Under the pieces are notes generated by a model. The model did not search any database, was not told the origin of the DNA, and saw only the letters and a program-made list of their open reading frames with translations. Below, in pieces: positions 10,747 to 21,899 of a stretch of DNA of 64,000 bases. The first letter of the stretch is position 1. Every line of letters starts with the position of its first letter. Both the position numbers and the translations under genes were made by a program. Source of the DNA: Neisseria meningitidis (GTDB taxonomy: Bacteria; Pseudomonadota; Gammaproteobacteria; Burkholderiales; Neisseriaceae); NCBI GenBank assembly GCA_923184405.1, contig OV299793.1, positions 1,462,028-1,526,027 of the forward strand. The letters run 5' to 3'.

Positions 10747-11418
10747 TTATGCACAAATAACGGTTTCTTCCAAGGGCCTGCGCACATTCATTGGCGTTTC
10801 CTGAACGCGGTAACCGAATATCGCGGCGACGGACCGCCCCATTCTGCCGCATCGAACAAACCAAACTGCCGGACAATACGCGTTCCATAGCGGCATAGTT
10901 GAAAACTTCCAACGGGCAGGAATCGAAACATGCCATCGCCACACCCGTCATCATGTTGCCCAACGCGATATGGGTCTGGCGGCAACACCAGTCAAACAAG
11001 GCGCGCGAATCGTCAAAATCTTGATGTCGTCGGCGAAACGCCTGATACCTCGCCAAAGATTTTGCCATGGCATCCGGTTCGGTAACGCCGCGCCGTTTGA
11101 GGCTTTCCAACATAAACGGGCTGTCGAAGCGGGCATTTTCTTTGCCAAAAACACCACCAAATGACTGGCGGCATCCTAAGCATCCACCATACCCGCAAGA
11201 AAACGGTCCAGAGTGCCTGTCGCAGTGCTAGGGTTTAGAACCACAACAAACGGACAAGAAACAAAACCAACAAAAGCTGGCCGTACAAAAGCCAGAGATG
11301 CTAAAACAAACTCAAAATCCTCAGCACTGATGTGACAGTGCCGAAACAGCCAAGTGACTCAGCATGATTTGCAGTTTTTAAATGCGGATAGAACCTGCTC
11401 TCTGTCTAATAACGTCAT
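10747..11418 (-). pseudogene. nitroreductase family NAD(P)H oxidoreductase, disrupted
   Basis: Blocks in order are MTLLDREQVLSAFKN (start ATG at 11418), ISAEDFEFVLA, ASHLVV, RFDSPFMLESLKRRGVTEPD, AMAKSLARYQAF, DDSRALFDWCCRQTHIALGN and QFGLFDAAEWG, ending RPLEETVICA and a TAA at 10747. This is the FMN nitroreductase fold of the NfsB/YfkO type; the ALGNMMTGVAMA helix is characteristic. A TGA follows the first 19 codons, and there are frame changes near 11150, 11020, 10880 and 10800. The N-terminal third (11170-11400) is of poor quality. Length matches about 220 residues. The physiological substrate is unknown. Confidence 0.8.
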
Positions 11419-11531
11419 AGTGCATCCTTTATTACTTTTATTGCAATTGATTTCAAACCGATACGGCGGCAGATTCGCCAATAACGCCCAAACGCCTTTC
11501 AGACGGCATTTGGGATTCATCGCAAACACGC

Positions 11532-12305
11532 CTACGGGTAGGCGATATAGGCATAAACCGAATGGTTGTGGATAGATTCGAAATTCTCACTCTCGACGAC
11601 GAAACTCTTGATGCGTTTGTCGGCAATCAGCGAAATAGCGACATCGCGCACCATATCTTCCACGAATTTCGGGTTTTCGTAGGCCTTTTCGGTAACGTAT
11701 TTTTCATCGGGGCGTTTGAGCAGGCCGTAGAGTTGGCAGCTCGCCTGCGCTTCCACATAATCGATGACTTCCTCGATACCGACTTCGGCATCGGCAGTCA
11801 GGCTGACAGTAACATGCGAACGCTGGTTGTGCGCGCCGTATTGGGAAATTTCTTTGGAACACGGGCAAAGCGAGGTTACGGGAATCATGACTTTCATACT
11901 GTGGCCGTATGCACCGTCTTTCATTTCGCCCGTGAGGCTGACATCATAATCCAGTAAAGACTGAATACCGGAAACCGGCGCGGTTTTCTTGCGGAAAAAT
12001 GGGAAGGAAACGCTGATTTTGCTGGCATGGGAATCCAAAAGCGCGACCATTTCAGCAGTCAGCCTGCGCAGCGTGTCAAAATCCAAGGCTTCGGCATGTT
12101 GCTCCATCAATGCGACAAAGCGCGACATATGCGTACCCTTCTGCTCGGCGGGCAGGTAAACCGTCATGGTCAGACGGGCAACTGTGGACTGGTCGCCTTC
12201 TCAGCTTTGCAGGGAAATCGGAAAGCGCAGGTCTTTGATACCGACCTGATTGATCGGCAGATTGCGCAAATCTCGGCTGGATTGCACGTCTGCAATAGTG
12301 TTCAT
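11532..12305 (-). pseudogene. folE2: GTP cyclohydrolase FolE2, one nonsense codon
   Basis: FolE2 (type IB GTP cyclohydrolase) makes 7,8-dihydroneopterin triphosphate for folate and can use metals other than zinc. From ATG 12305 the frame reads MNTIADVQSSRDLRNLPIN and is interrupted only by a TGA at 12203-12201, about codon 35; after it the frame is open to the natural stop. The catalytic region [20 protein letters not shown], with the conserved cysteine and histidines, is intact near 11830-11890. Length is 257 codons, normal for the family. This is one of the least damaged genes here. It is divergent from metB. Confidence 0.93.
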
Positions 12306-12486
12306 GCGTTGTTTTTCCTTAATAATAGAATTGTTGAGATGTGTGTGGATGGCGTTTCGGCACGGTATACCGTCAATCTGCAAATGCGAGATTATATCAC
12401 TTGCTTTTGGCGGCTGCATTGATTGTTTCTAGTTTTCGGATAGTGATAAAATCACGACTTATTCATATCTTACAAGGCAGAAACAG

Positions 12487-13642
12487 ATGAAATTCGCCAC
12501 CCAAGCCATCCATTCCGGCTACGATTGCGACGAACACAACCGCGCGCTGATGCCGCCGATTTATCAAAACAGTATGTTTGCGCTGCACGAATCGGCGAAA
12601 ATGTGCCTTACCGCTATTCACGTCTGAGCAACCCGACCCGTCAGGTATTGGAAGATACCGTTGCCGATTTGGAACACGGTGCGGCAGGTTTTGCGTTTTC
12701 CAGCGGTATGGCGGGGATTGATGCCGTATGGCGCACCTTCCTGCAACCGGGCGATACCATTGTCGCCGTCGCCGATATTTACGGCGGCGCGTATGATTTA
12801 TTGGTCGATGTTTATCAAAAATGGGGGTGAACGTTGATTTTGCCGAATTAGGCAATCAGGATAATTTGGACAAACCGCTTAAAGCGCACAAGGTCAAACT
12901 GGTTTGGCTGGAAACGCCGTCCAATCCGCTTTGACGCTTGGTAGACATCAAAGCGCTTGCCGCGAAAGCCAAAGCAGCTAGCGCACTGGTCGGCATCGAC
13001 AACACCTTTGCCACGCCGTATCTGCAACAGCCCTTGGATATGGGTTGCGATTTTGTGTTCCATTCCGCTACCAAATATTTGTGCGGCCATTCCGACGTAT
13101 TGATGGGCATCGTCGTTGCCAAAACCAAAGAGCTGGCGCAGCCTTTGCAAGATATGATGGTGCATACCAACGCGGTTGCCGGCCCGATGGACTGCTGGCT
13201 GGTGTTGCGCGGCATCAAAACACTGGCTCTGCGCATGAACGCCCATTGCCAAAACGCACTCGAAATCGCGCGCCGTTTGGAAGCCCATCCTGCCATTGAA
13301 AAAGTGTTCCATCCCGGCCTGCCGTCTCACGAACATTATGAACTCGCCCAAGCGCAAATGCCCAAAGGCATCGGCGGCGTGGTGACGGTTTATCTCAAAA
13401 ACGACACGCGCGAAGCAGCAAACAGCGTGATTAAAAACATGAAACTGGTCAAAATGGCTTCCAGCCTCGGCGGCGTGGAAAGTTTGGTCAACCATTGCTA
13501 TTCCTAGTCCCACAGCGGCGTGCCGCATAATGTGAAAATGGAAATGGGCATCAAAGTTGGCCTGCTGCGTTTCTCCATCGGCATCGAAGACGCGGACGAT
13601 ATCTGGAACGATATTTCCGCCGCACTCGATACAACTTTGTAA
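12487..13642 (+). pseudogene. metB: cystathionine gamma-synthase (Cys/Met PLP enzyme), disrupted
   Basis: This PLP enzyme condenses an activated homoserine with cysteine in methionine synthesis. From ATG 12487 the order is MKFATQAIHSGYDC, RYSRLSNPTRQVLEDTVADL, FAFSSGMAGIDAV, VAVADIYGGAYDLLVDVYQ, and the PLP-lysine block FHSATKYLCGHSDVLMG. Frame changes occur near 12590 and 12830. In-frame stops lie at 12932-12934 (TGA) and 13505-13507 (TAG, glutamine expected). The C-terminus reads GLLRFSIGIEDADDIW and ends at 13642. The related beta-lyase cannot be fully excluded, but overall similarity favours gamma-synthase. Confidence 0.88.
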
Positions 13643-13651
13643 ACCCGAGAA

Positions 13652-13683
13652 ATGCCGTCTGAAACCATAGTTTCAGACAGCAT
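13652..13683. terminator. inverted DNA uptake sequences between metB and hemB
   Basis: ATGCCGTCTGAA at 13652 pairs with TTCAGACAGCAT at 13672; the right arm has one mismatch to the consensus. It lies between convergent metB and hemB and can serve both. Confidence 0.8.
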
Positions 13684-13704
13684 TTCAATATTCCGAATCA
13701 AATA

Positions 13705-14733
<1,029 letters not shown>

Positions 14734-14888
14734 TCAAACCATACGGAAGCCGCCGCAACTTGCAGACAGCATCGGGCGGCAATCAAAATCCGTTTTCACC
14801 GGAAAGGGTTTCGGCCCGCCGAAATGCCGCGCCAAAGGACGGCGTCCCGCCCATTAAAGAACAATAGCAAAACAACAGCTTCAGGCTG

Positions 14889-15174
14889 TCAGCCTTCGAT
14901 ATTCTTACGCCACAATACCAAAAGTTTCCCGATATGCTGAACAGGTTGCGCGTCAACCGCCTCACATAAGGCAGTGCAGATTTCGATACGTTCGGCACGG
15001 TCGTCGCCGAATACGCGCACTTTAATCAGCTCATGCGCCGTCAATGCCGCATCGGTTTCCTTGATGACCGCGTCCGTCAGGACCCTGCTGACCGACCATC
15101 ACAACAGGATGGAGATGGTGCGCGCGCGCTTTCAGTTCCAAAATTTCTTTGGCGTTCAATTTGGTATCCGTCAT
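14889..15174 (-). pseudogene. yhbY: YhbY/CRS1-type ribosome-associated RNA-binding protein, one frameshift
   Basis: This small CRM-domain protein binds pre-50S ribosomal subunits. It reads MTDTKLNAKEILELKARAH from ATG 15174, then HPVVMVGQQG, the GxxG-like RNA-binding loop region. One extra base near 15085 shifts the frame; the rest (AALTAHELIKVRVFGDDR, ICTALCEAVDAQPVQHIGK, LLVLWRK) is readable to TGA 14889. Length is about 95 residues, as usual. It is divergent from rlmE. Confidence 0.85.
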
Positions 15175-15282
15175 TTTCCTACTGCTTGAATAAAAGAATA
15201 ATGCGGCATTGTACGCGATTTGGCACGACATCGGCAAAATTAACGTACAACACGCGGTTTCCATTCCGACCCGCGAACCACT

Positions 15283-15895
15283 ATGGCTGTACGTTCCAAA
15301 TCCTCAAAAGCGTGGCTGCACGAACACGTCAACGACCACTACGTCCATATGGCGCAAAAGACGGCTACCGCGCCCGTGCCGCATACAAACTTTTGGAAAT
15401 CAACGAAAAGACAAATTAATCAAACCCGGCACGGTACTTGCCGACTTGGGCAGCGCACCGGAAGCTGGTCGCAGGTTGCCGCCAAGTTGACGGGTACTTC
15501 CGGAGCAGTTTTCGCCTTGACATCCTGCCTATGGAAGCCATAGGGAGCGTCTCCTTCATTCAGGGCGACTTCAGGGAAAACGACGTTTGGCGCAATTTGA
15601 AAGCTTATTAAACAACCGCCCCTTAGACCTTGTAATCTGCGATATGGCGCCCAATATGTCAAGAAACGCCGTAAGCGATCAGGCGCGCAGCTTTTATTTG
15701 TGCGAACTGGCTTTGGACTTCGCCTCGCAACACCTGAAAACCGAAGGCAGCTTTTGGTCAAAGTCTTTCAGGTGCAGGCTATCAGAATACATGGCAGCCA
15801 TGCGCGAAATTTTCGGCACGGTGCAGACGCGCAAACCCGAAGCCTCGCGCAATCGCTCCAGTGAGATTTATTTATTGGGCAAAAATAAACGCTGA
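15283..15895 (+). pseudogene. rlmE: 23S rRNA (uridine-2'-O) methyltransferase RlmE/FtsJ, frameshifted
   Basis: RlmE methylates the 2'-OH of U2552 in 23S rRNA. Blocks in order: MAVRSKSSKAWLHEHVNDHY, RARAAYKLLEINEK (catalytic lysine region), the SAM site VLADLGSAP, then LVICDMAPNMS with the catalytic aspartate, ARSFYLCELALDFASQHLK and IYLLGKNKR before the stop at 15895. The frame changes near 15355, 15410, 15455, 15520 and 15755. Length of about 205 residues is normal. It is followed by ftsH on the same strand, the widely conserved rlmE-ftsH order. Confidence 0.9.
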
Positions 15896-15956
15896 CAATA
15901 CAGACGGCGTGCTTTACAATCATTTCCGTTTTACACCTCACCATGGAGCCTGCTAA

Positions 15957-17916
15957 GTGGGGAACACCTTTAAATCAATCCTTGTCCGGGTCGCCTGGGT
16001 ATCGGCCTGATGGCTGCGTTCAACGCTTTAGACGGTAAAAAGAAGACAACGGGCAAATCGAATATTCTCAGTTCATCCAACAGGTCAACAACGGCGAAGT
16101 ATCCGCGTCAACATCGAAGGATCCGTCGTCAGCGGCTACCTGATTAAGGGCGAGCGCACTGACAAAGCACGCTTCTTCACCAACGCGCCTTTGGACGACA
16201 ACCTGATTAAAACACTGCTCGACAAAAACGTCCGATGTAAAAGTAACGCCGGAAGAAAAACCGAGCGCGCTGGCTGCCCTGTTTTACAGCCTGCCGCCCG
16301 TCCTGCTGCTGATTGGCGCGTGGTTCTGCTTTATGCGTATGCAGACGGGCGGCGGCGGAAAAGGCGGCGCATTCTCATTCGGCAAAGCCGCGCCCGCCTA
16401 CTGGACAAAGATGCCAACAAGTGACTTTGCCGATGTCGCCGACTGCGACGAAGCCAAAGAAGAAGTGCAGGAAATCGTCGATTACCTCAAAGCGCCGAAC
16501 CGCTATCAAAGCCTGGGCGGGCGCGTGCCGCGCGGCATCCTGCTGGCGGGCAGCCCGGTACGGGTAAGACGCTTTGGCGAAAGCGATTGCAGGCGAAGCT
16601 TGCGTGCCGTTCTTCAGCATTTCAGGTTCCGACTTTGTCGAAATGTTCGTCGGTGTCGGTGCAAGCCGCGTCCGCGATATGTTCGAGCAGGCGAAGAAAA
16701 CGCCCCCTGCATCATCTTTATCGACGAGATTGACGCAGTCGGCCGCTAACGCGGCGCAGGTTTGGGCGGCGGCAATGATGAGCGCGAGCAAACATTAAAC
16801 CAATTGTTGGTTGAAATGGACGGTTTTGAGAGCAATCAGACTGTAATTGTGATTGCGGCAACCAACCGCCCCGACGTACTCGATCCTGCGCTGCAACGCC
16901 CCCGCCGTTTCGACCGCCAAGTCGTCGTCCCCCTGCCGGACATCCTAGGGCGCGAACAGATTTTGAACGTCCATTCTAAAAAAGTGCCTTTGGACGAATC
17001 TGTGGATTTATTGTCCCTGCGCGCGGCACGCCAGGTTTTTCCGGTGCGGATTTGGCAAACCTGGTTAACGAAGCCGCCCTGTTTGCATGCCGCCGCAACA
17101 AAGTCAAAGTCGATCAAAGCGATTATGAAGACGCCAAAGACAAAATCTATATGGGTCCGGAACGCCGCAGTATGGTGATGCACGAAGACGAAAAACGTGC
17201 GACGGCGTATCATGAATCCAGACACGCGATTGTTGCCGAAAGCCTGCCCTTTACCGACCCCGTCCACAAAGTAACCATTATGCCGCGCGGACGAGCGCTC
17301 GGTCTGACTTGGCAGCTTCCGGAGCGCGACCGCATCAGTATGTATAAAGATCAGATGTTGAGCCAGCTCTCCATCCTGTTCGGCGGACGGATTGCCGAAG
17401 ACATCTTCGTCGGACGCATCTCCACCGGCTGCATCAAACGACTTTGAACGCGCAACCCAAATGGCGCGCGAAATGGTAACGCGCTACGGCATGAGCGACA
17501 AAATGGGCGTGATGGTTTATGCGGAAAACGAAGGCGAAGTCTTCTTAGGACGCAGCGTAACCCGTTCGCAAAACATTTCCGAGAAAACCCAGCAGGACAT
17601 CGATGCGGAAATCCGCCGGATTTTGGACGAGCAGTATCAGATTGCCTACAAAATCCTCGATGAAAACCGCGACAAGATGGAAACCATGTGCAAAGCCCTG
17701 ATGGAATGGGAAACCATCGACCGCGATCAGGTACTGGAAATCATGGCGGGCAAACAACCCAGTCCGCCCAAAGATTACAGCCACAACCTGCGCGAGAATG
17801 CGGACGCGGCGGAAGATAACGCGCCGCACGCTCCGACTCGGGAAGAAACCGAAGCACCTGCCCCGGCAGACACCGCTTCGACAGAGTCCGAGCAGCAGCC
17901 TGAAAACAAGGCTTAA
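15957..17916 (+). pseudogene. ftsH: ATP-dependent zinc metalloprotease FtsH, disrupted
   Basis: FtsH is the membrane-anchored AAA+ protease that removes misassembled membrane proteins. The GTG at 15957 reads MGNTFKS and then the first membrane helix in a shifted frame. The AAA domain shows [11 protein letters not shown] with the Walker A loop broken by one lost base near 16570, [10 protein letters not shown] (Walker B), the pore segment [13 protein letters not shown], and [18 protein letters not shown]. The zinc site reads HESRH, so HExxH is kept although Gly is replaced by Arg. After 17460 the frame is open to TAA 17916. A TAA inside the Arg-finger region near 16747 and several indels break the rest. 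Essential elsewhere. Confidence 0.93.
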
Positions 17917-17926
17917 CTTCCTGAAC

Positions 17927-17953
17927 AAACGGCAGCCCGCAAGCTGCCGTTTT
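17927..17953 (+). terminator. rho-independent terminator after ftsH
   Basis: AAACGGCAGC, a six-base loop, then GCTGCCGTTTT: a 10-bp G/C-rich stem followed by T residues, 11 bp after the ftsH stop. Confidence 0.85.
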
Positions 17954-17964
17954 ACCATCCAGTT

Positions 17965-17997
17965 TTCAGACGGCATATTCCGCTCAATGCCGTCTGA
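17965..17997. repeat. two DNA uptake sequences facing outward
   Basis: TTCAGACGGCAT near 17965 and ATGCCGTCTGAA near 17986 are both complete, with an 8- to 9-base gap. They follow the ftsH terminator. Confidence 0.85.
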
Positions 17998-18137
17998 AAC
18001 GCCAAAGCCGTATCGGCGTTTGCGGATCTGCGATATGGCGGTTTAAATTGAAATCAGAACGAGGCAAGGCTGTAACAGTTTAAAATTAAACCGCTATAAT
18101 ACCGCCCTTCGAATACACGCCCGCATTGGTGATGCCC

Positions 18138-18566
18138 GTGTAAAAAGTTGAAAAAAACATCTTCGAGCTGCACGAAGCGGACAAAATGTTCGAGCTGGTC
18201 GATAAGGTAGAAGACTATCCGAACTTTCTGCCGTGGTACAGCAAGACCGAGGTCATCGGGCGTAGCGGCAACGAACTGAAGGCGCGGCTGTTTATGGACT
18301 ATATGCACGTTCGCCAATCATTCGCCACGCACAACCGCAACATTCCGGGCACGGAAATCCGTATGGAACTGCTCGAGGTCCGTTCAAAACCTTACGTGGA
18401 ACGTGGAAATTTATCGATTTGGGCGACGATATGTGCAAAATCGAATTCAATTTAGAATACGATTTTCCAATGCCGTTTTATCCGCCTTAATTTACCCGTC
18501 TTCAACCACCTTTCCGTCACGCTGGTCGAAGCGTTCGTCAAAGAGGCAGACCGCCGTTATGCTTGA
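18138..18566 (+). pseudogene. ratA: RatA-type START/SRPBCC protein, disrupted
   Basis: RatA-family proteins are small START-fold proteins; E. coli RatA binds 50S subunits, and the mitochondrial relative Coq10 binds ubiquinone. The start GTG at 18138 is followed at once by TAA (AAA expected). Readable blocks are [53 protein letters not shown] and, after frame changes near 18385 and 18460, [18 protein letters not shown] with TGA 18564. The length of about 142 residues is normal, and the ratA-rnfH pairing downstream supports the identity. Confidence 0.85.
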
Positions 18567-18836
18567 AATTGAGATTGTGTACGGGCTGCCCGACCGACAG
18601 GTTTTGAAAACCATGCAGCTTGCCGAAGGAACAACCGTCCGCGCCGCCGCACTGCAAAGCGGTTTGGACGGCATATTTGAAGATTTAAACCTGCATTCCG
18701 CGCCTTTGGGCATTTTCGGCAAAGCCGTCAAAGACGACACGCCGCTGCGCGACGGCGACCGCATCGAAGTGTACCGCCCGCGTTGATCGACCCCAAAGAA
18801 GCGCGCCGCAAACGCGTTCAAAATCAAGAAGAATAA
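18559..18836 (+). CDS. rnfH: RnfH family protein (UPF0125), C-terminus frameshifted
   Basis: A ubiquitin-like beta-grasp protein of unknown biochemical role, usually beside ratA. The ATG at 18559 overlaps the ratA stop. It reads [20 protein letters not shown] and contains [20 protein letters not shown] and EVYRP. A change at about 18780 brings a TGA at 18784; a one-base correction would extend it through DPKEARRKR to TAA 18836, the usual length of about 92 residues. The first 74 codons are open. Confidence 0.88.
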
Positions 18837-18838
18837 CC

Positions 18839-18865
18839 ATGCCGTCTGAAACCTTCAGACAGCAT
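18839..18865. terminator. inverted DNA uptake sequences after rnfH
   Basis: ATGCCGTCTGAA at 18839 pairs with TTCAGACAGCAT ending at 18865 (one mismatch to consensus in the right arm), with a very short loop. It is a probable terminator before pth. Confidence 0.75.
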
Positions 18866-18888
18866 TCGACAGAAACACGGAAAATATC

Positions 18889-19465
18889 ATGTCAAACACA
18901 ATCAAAATGGTTGTCGGACCGGCAACCCGGGCAAAGAATACGAACAGACACGCCACAATGCGGGTTTTTGGTTCCTCGACGAACTGGCGTGGAAATGGAA
19001 GGCTTCATTTAAAGAAGAAAAAAATTCTTCGGCGAAGTCGCCCGTGCCGCCCTGCCCGACGGCGACGTTTGGCTGCTCAAACCTGCCACGTTCATGAACC
19101 GTTCCGGACAGGCAGTTGCCGCCCTTGCGCAGTTTTACAAAATCAAACCCGAAGAAATCCTCGTCGTCCACGACGAACTCGACATTCCCTGCGGACGGAT
19201 TAAATTCAAACTCGGCGGCGGCAACGGCGGACACAACGGCTTGAAAGACATTCAGGCAAAACTCGGCACGGCAGACTATTACCGTCTGCGCCTCGGCATC
19301 GACCACCCCGGCGACCGCAACCTCGTCGTCGGCTATGTCCTGAACAAACCCAGTACGGAACACCGCCGACAGATTGACGATGCCGTCGCCAAATCCCTGC
19401 AGGCCATACCCGACATCCTTGCAAACAAATGGGAAGAAGCAACCCGCTTCCTGCACAGCAAATGA
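18889..19465 (+). pseudogene. pth: peptidyl-tRNA hydrolase, N-terminus frameshifted
   Basis: Pth hydrolyses peptidyl-tRNAs released by abortive translation and is essential. From ATG 18889 it reads [10 protein letters not shown]; the following [15 protein letters not shown] block with the catalytic asparagine and histidine is present, but in a shifted frame (indels near 18925 and 19010). From 19090 to the TGA at 19465 the frame is open: [40 protein letters not shown] and [14 protein letters not shown], the substrate-binding core. Length of 192 residues is normal. Confidence 0.93.
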
Positions 19466-19469
19466 CCTG

Positions 19470-19498
19470 ATGCCGTCTGAAGCCCTTTCAGACGGCAT
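19470..19498. terminator. inverted DNA uptake sequences after pth
   Basis: ATGCCGTCTGAA at 19470-19481 and its complement at 19487-19498 form a perfect 12-bp stem with a short loop, just after the pth stop. Confidence 0.85.
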
Positions 19499-19525
19499 GT
19501 TCCCGATTTCCATATCCGAACAGTC

Positions 19526-19733
19526 ATGACCGAACTCAAGCAGCTTATCCAAACCGAATCCATCCCCGTCATCGAAGAAACCCTCGATTTCCTGCTGTAC
19601 GAATGCAGCATCGACGACGCACCATCCGCCGAAGAAGTGGCACAATGGCGCGACATACTTGCCGCACGCGGCGGCAAATTCCTGCGCCTGTCCAAAATCT
19701 GCCAAACGTGGCTGGATCGAGGAGGCGGCATGA
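19526..19733 (+). CDS. small acidic protein of unknown function
   Basis: The protein begins MTELKQLIQTESIPVIEETL and continues with DFLLYECSIDDAPSAEEV and GKFLRLSKICQTWLD. It is about 68 residues, acidic and helical, with no signal peptide or membrane segment. One extra base just before the end (near 19720) hides the stop; removing it gives a TGA at 19731 that overlaps the next ATG (ATGA), a normal translational coupling. I do not recognise the family. It lies between pth and the VanZ-like gene. Confidence 0.65.
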
Positions 19734-20091
19734 AGCTGCCGCGCAACCGCTTCAGCCTGCTTTCCGCATTGTGGATTTGCAAACGGCATCTGTTCGCTGC
19801 TCTTCAAAGCTGCCGACACCGCGCCGCCGCCGTTTCCGCATTTCGACAAAGCAGCACACCTTGCCCTGTTTTTCGCACAAATCGGCTTTTGACCAAAGCA
19901 TTCAAAACCGGAAAACTTCCCATCCCCTACCGCAGCCTGATGGTCTTTGCCTCTGTTTCGCCCTCTTCAGCGAATGCGCGCAGGCATGGTTTACCGCAAC
20001 GAGAACAAGCAGTTTGGGCGATGTTCCTGCCGACCTGACGGGTGCATTGCTCGCACTCTTTGCCGCACGTTCCGCCGACCGCCCGGACTGA
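19730..20091 (+). pseudogene. VanZ-like small membrane protein, disrupted
   Basis: The gene starts with ATG 19730, overlapping the previous stop. It reads MKLPRNRFSLLSALWI, then in other frames an HFDKAAHLALFF-like segment typical of VanZ-like proteins, LLTKAFKTGKLPIPYRSLMV, LCFALFSECAQAWF, and SLGDVPADLTGALLALFAAR before TGA 20089. VanZ-like domains have four hydrophobic helices with conserved H-x-D-K and GD-x-x-A-x-x-x-G positions, both visible here. The function in Neisseria is unknown. Frame changes lie near 19775, 19885 and 19960. Confidence 0.65.
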
Positions 20092-20318
20092 ATCGGTTTA
20101 TTTCCCCAAACAGGATGCACCTCTTCCGATACATCCTATTTTTCCCTTACATATCAATCTCATCTCATAAACAAAACCGACAAATCGTTTACAATATATT
20201 TAAACTACATCAGATTACAAATATACTCGAACCAGTTGCAGAAGCGGCGATTCCACAAACCGTTTCGGATTGCACGACACAAAAGAAAAACCGATTTTGT
20301 TGCCTTAAAGGAGTATTC

Positions 20319-21776
20319 ATGAACCTGCATGCACAGGACAAAACCCAGCATCCCGAAAACGTCGAGCTGCTCAGTGCGCAGAAGCCGATTACCGACTTTA
20401 AAGGCCTGCTGACCACCATTATTTCCGCCGTCGTCTGTTTCGGCATTTACCACATCCTGCCTTACAGCCCCGATGCTAATAAAGGTATCGCGTTGCTGAT
20501 TTTCGCTGCTGCACGTTGGTTTACCGAAGCCGTCCACATTACCGCAACCGCACTGATGCTGCCGATTCTCGCCGTCGTACTCGGTTTCCCGACATGGACA
20601 TCAAAAAGGCGATGGCTGATTTTTCCAACCCGATTATCTACATTTTTTTCGGAGGCTTCACGCTTGCCACCGCCCTGCATATGCAGCGGCTGGACCGTAG
20701 AATCGCCGTCACCCTGTTGCGCCTATCGCGTGACAATACGAAAATGACGGGTATGATGTCAATCCTCATTAACGAATTTCTGTCCATGTGGATAAGCAAC
20801 ACCGCCACCGCCGCGATGATGCTGCATCTAGCAATGGGTATACTGAGCCACTTCGATCAGGAAAAAGAACGCAAAACCTACGTCTTCGTCCTGCTCGGCA
20901 TCGCCTATTGCGCCAGCATCGGCGGTTTAGGCACGCTCGTCGGCTCGCCGCTCAACCAGAGTACCGCCAACAATAAATCCGACTTCGTCGGCTGGATGAA
21001 GCTCGGCCTGCCGATGATGCTACTGATTCTGCCCTAGATGCTGTTGCCTGAACATCATCCTCAAACCTGAAACTGAATAGAATTCGCGTAGCATTTAATC
21101 AAAGCAGCAATCTCAACCCTTGGAAGCTACAAATCGCGATCGCAGCCCTTGATCTTCCTTACTACATGCCAGCCAAAACAATATTCAGATCCAAAATCGA
21201 AACTACTTTAAGTATTTCAACAAATCACGCGTACACAGTTGATCGCCCTAAGGGCTTCGCCGTAGCCAGGCAGTCGGCTCGGCGTGGAACAAATGGAAGC
21301 GAAGACGACCGCAATACAGACTGCACCCTGTTAAAGCACAGCGGCCGCAGGCATCAGCCTGAGCAACACGTAACTGAACGAAGCAATACGCGCGTCCGAA
21401 GCCTTGGGACAGCAGGTTGCCGCCACCTTCCAGCGCGCCTGCATTTTTGGTGATACTATCGTCGCCGCCAGTTCAGATACGTATTGCTGGACCAAGGTCA
21501 ACAGAAACTACCGCCACAGCACATGAAATTAAACTTGTACAAATAAGAACAAACATAAACATGAAAAAGGAGCACCAGGAACATATATCCTGGTATTACA
21601 CATCGAAATCACCACACATTTGTGCATACCATAATGCTGATCGCCACACCAAATCAACGCAATTGTGTTTCCGCACGAAACTAATCAGCTAAACGCGGAA
21701 ATAATGAATGTCGGCATACTGCTGAACATCCTCTACGTGTATTGGTTGCTCTGTGACTTATGCTGTAATGATATAA
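20319..21776 (+). pseudogene. DASS/SLC13-family sodium-coupled anion symporter, 3' half degraded
   Basis: An inner-membrane Na+/dicarboxylate or sulfate symporter. After an AAAGGAG ribosome site, ATG 20319 reads MNLHAQDKTQHPENVELLSA, then FKGLLTTIISAVVCFGIYH, RWFTEAVHITATALMLPILA, NPIIYIFFGGFTLATALH, and FLSMWISNTATAAMMLHLAM with the SNT sodium-binding motif. A base loss near 20600 and others near 20700 and 20970 shift the frame. From 21040 to 21700 only scattered words survive (WKEV-, SGASEALGQQVAATF-like and APAFLVIL), ending with MNVGILLNIL and TAA 21774. The second SNT motif cannot be seen. Substrate unknown. Confidence 0.85.
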
Positions 21777-21798
21777 ACCATCGACCTAAACATCAAGA

Positions 21799-21828
21799 CC
21801 GTCTGAAAGAATATTTTTCAGACGGCCT
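21799..21828 (+). terminator. uptake-sequence hairpin after the DASS transporter
   Basis: GACCGTCTGAAAGAA and TTTTTCAGACGGCC form an inverted pair (left arm ACCGTCTGAA, one mismatch to consensus) 22 bp after the transporter stop. Confidence 0.75.
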
Positions 21829-21899
21829 TGAAGTAAGTCGTTCAGAAACAATTTGCTCAAACCAATTCAAGCAATCCCAACTCTAACGAAAGGAAACCC

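Noticed and set aside
12848..13528. A 226-codon minus-strand frame over metB
   Set aside because: It is the antisense shadow of the clean PLP-enzyme sequence on the + strand.
16560..17460. Programmed ribosomal frameshifting to explain interrupted genes
   Set aside because: The lesions occur in almost every gene, at unrelated sequences, and without slippery-site plus structure patterns.
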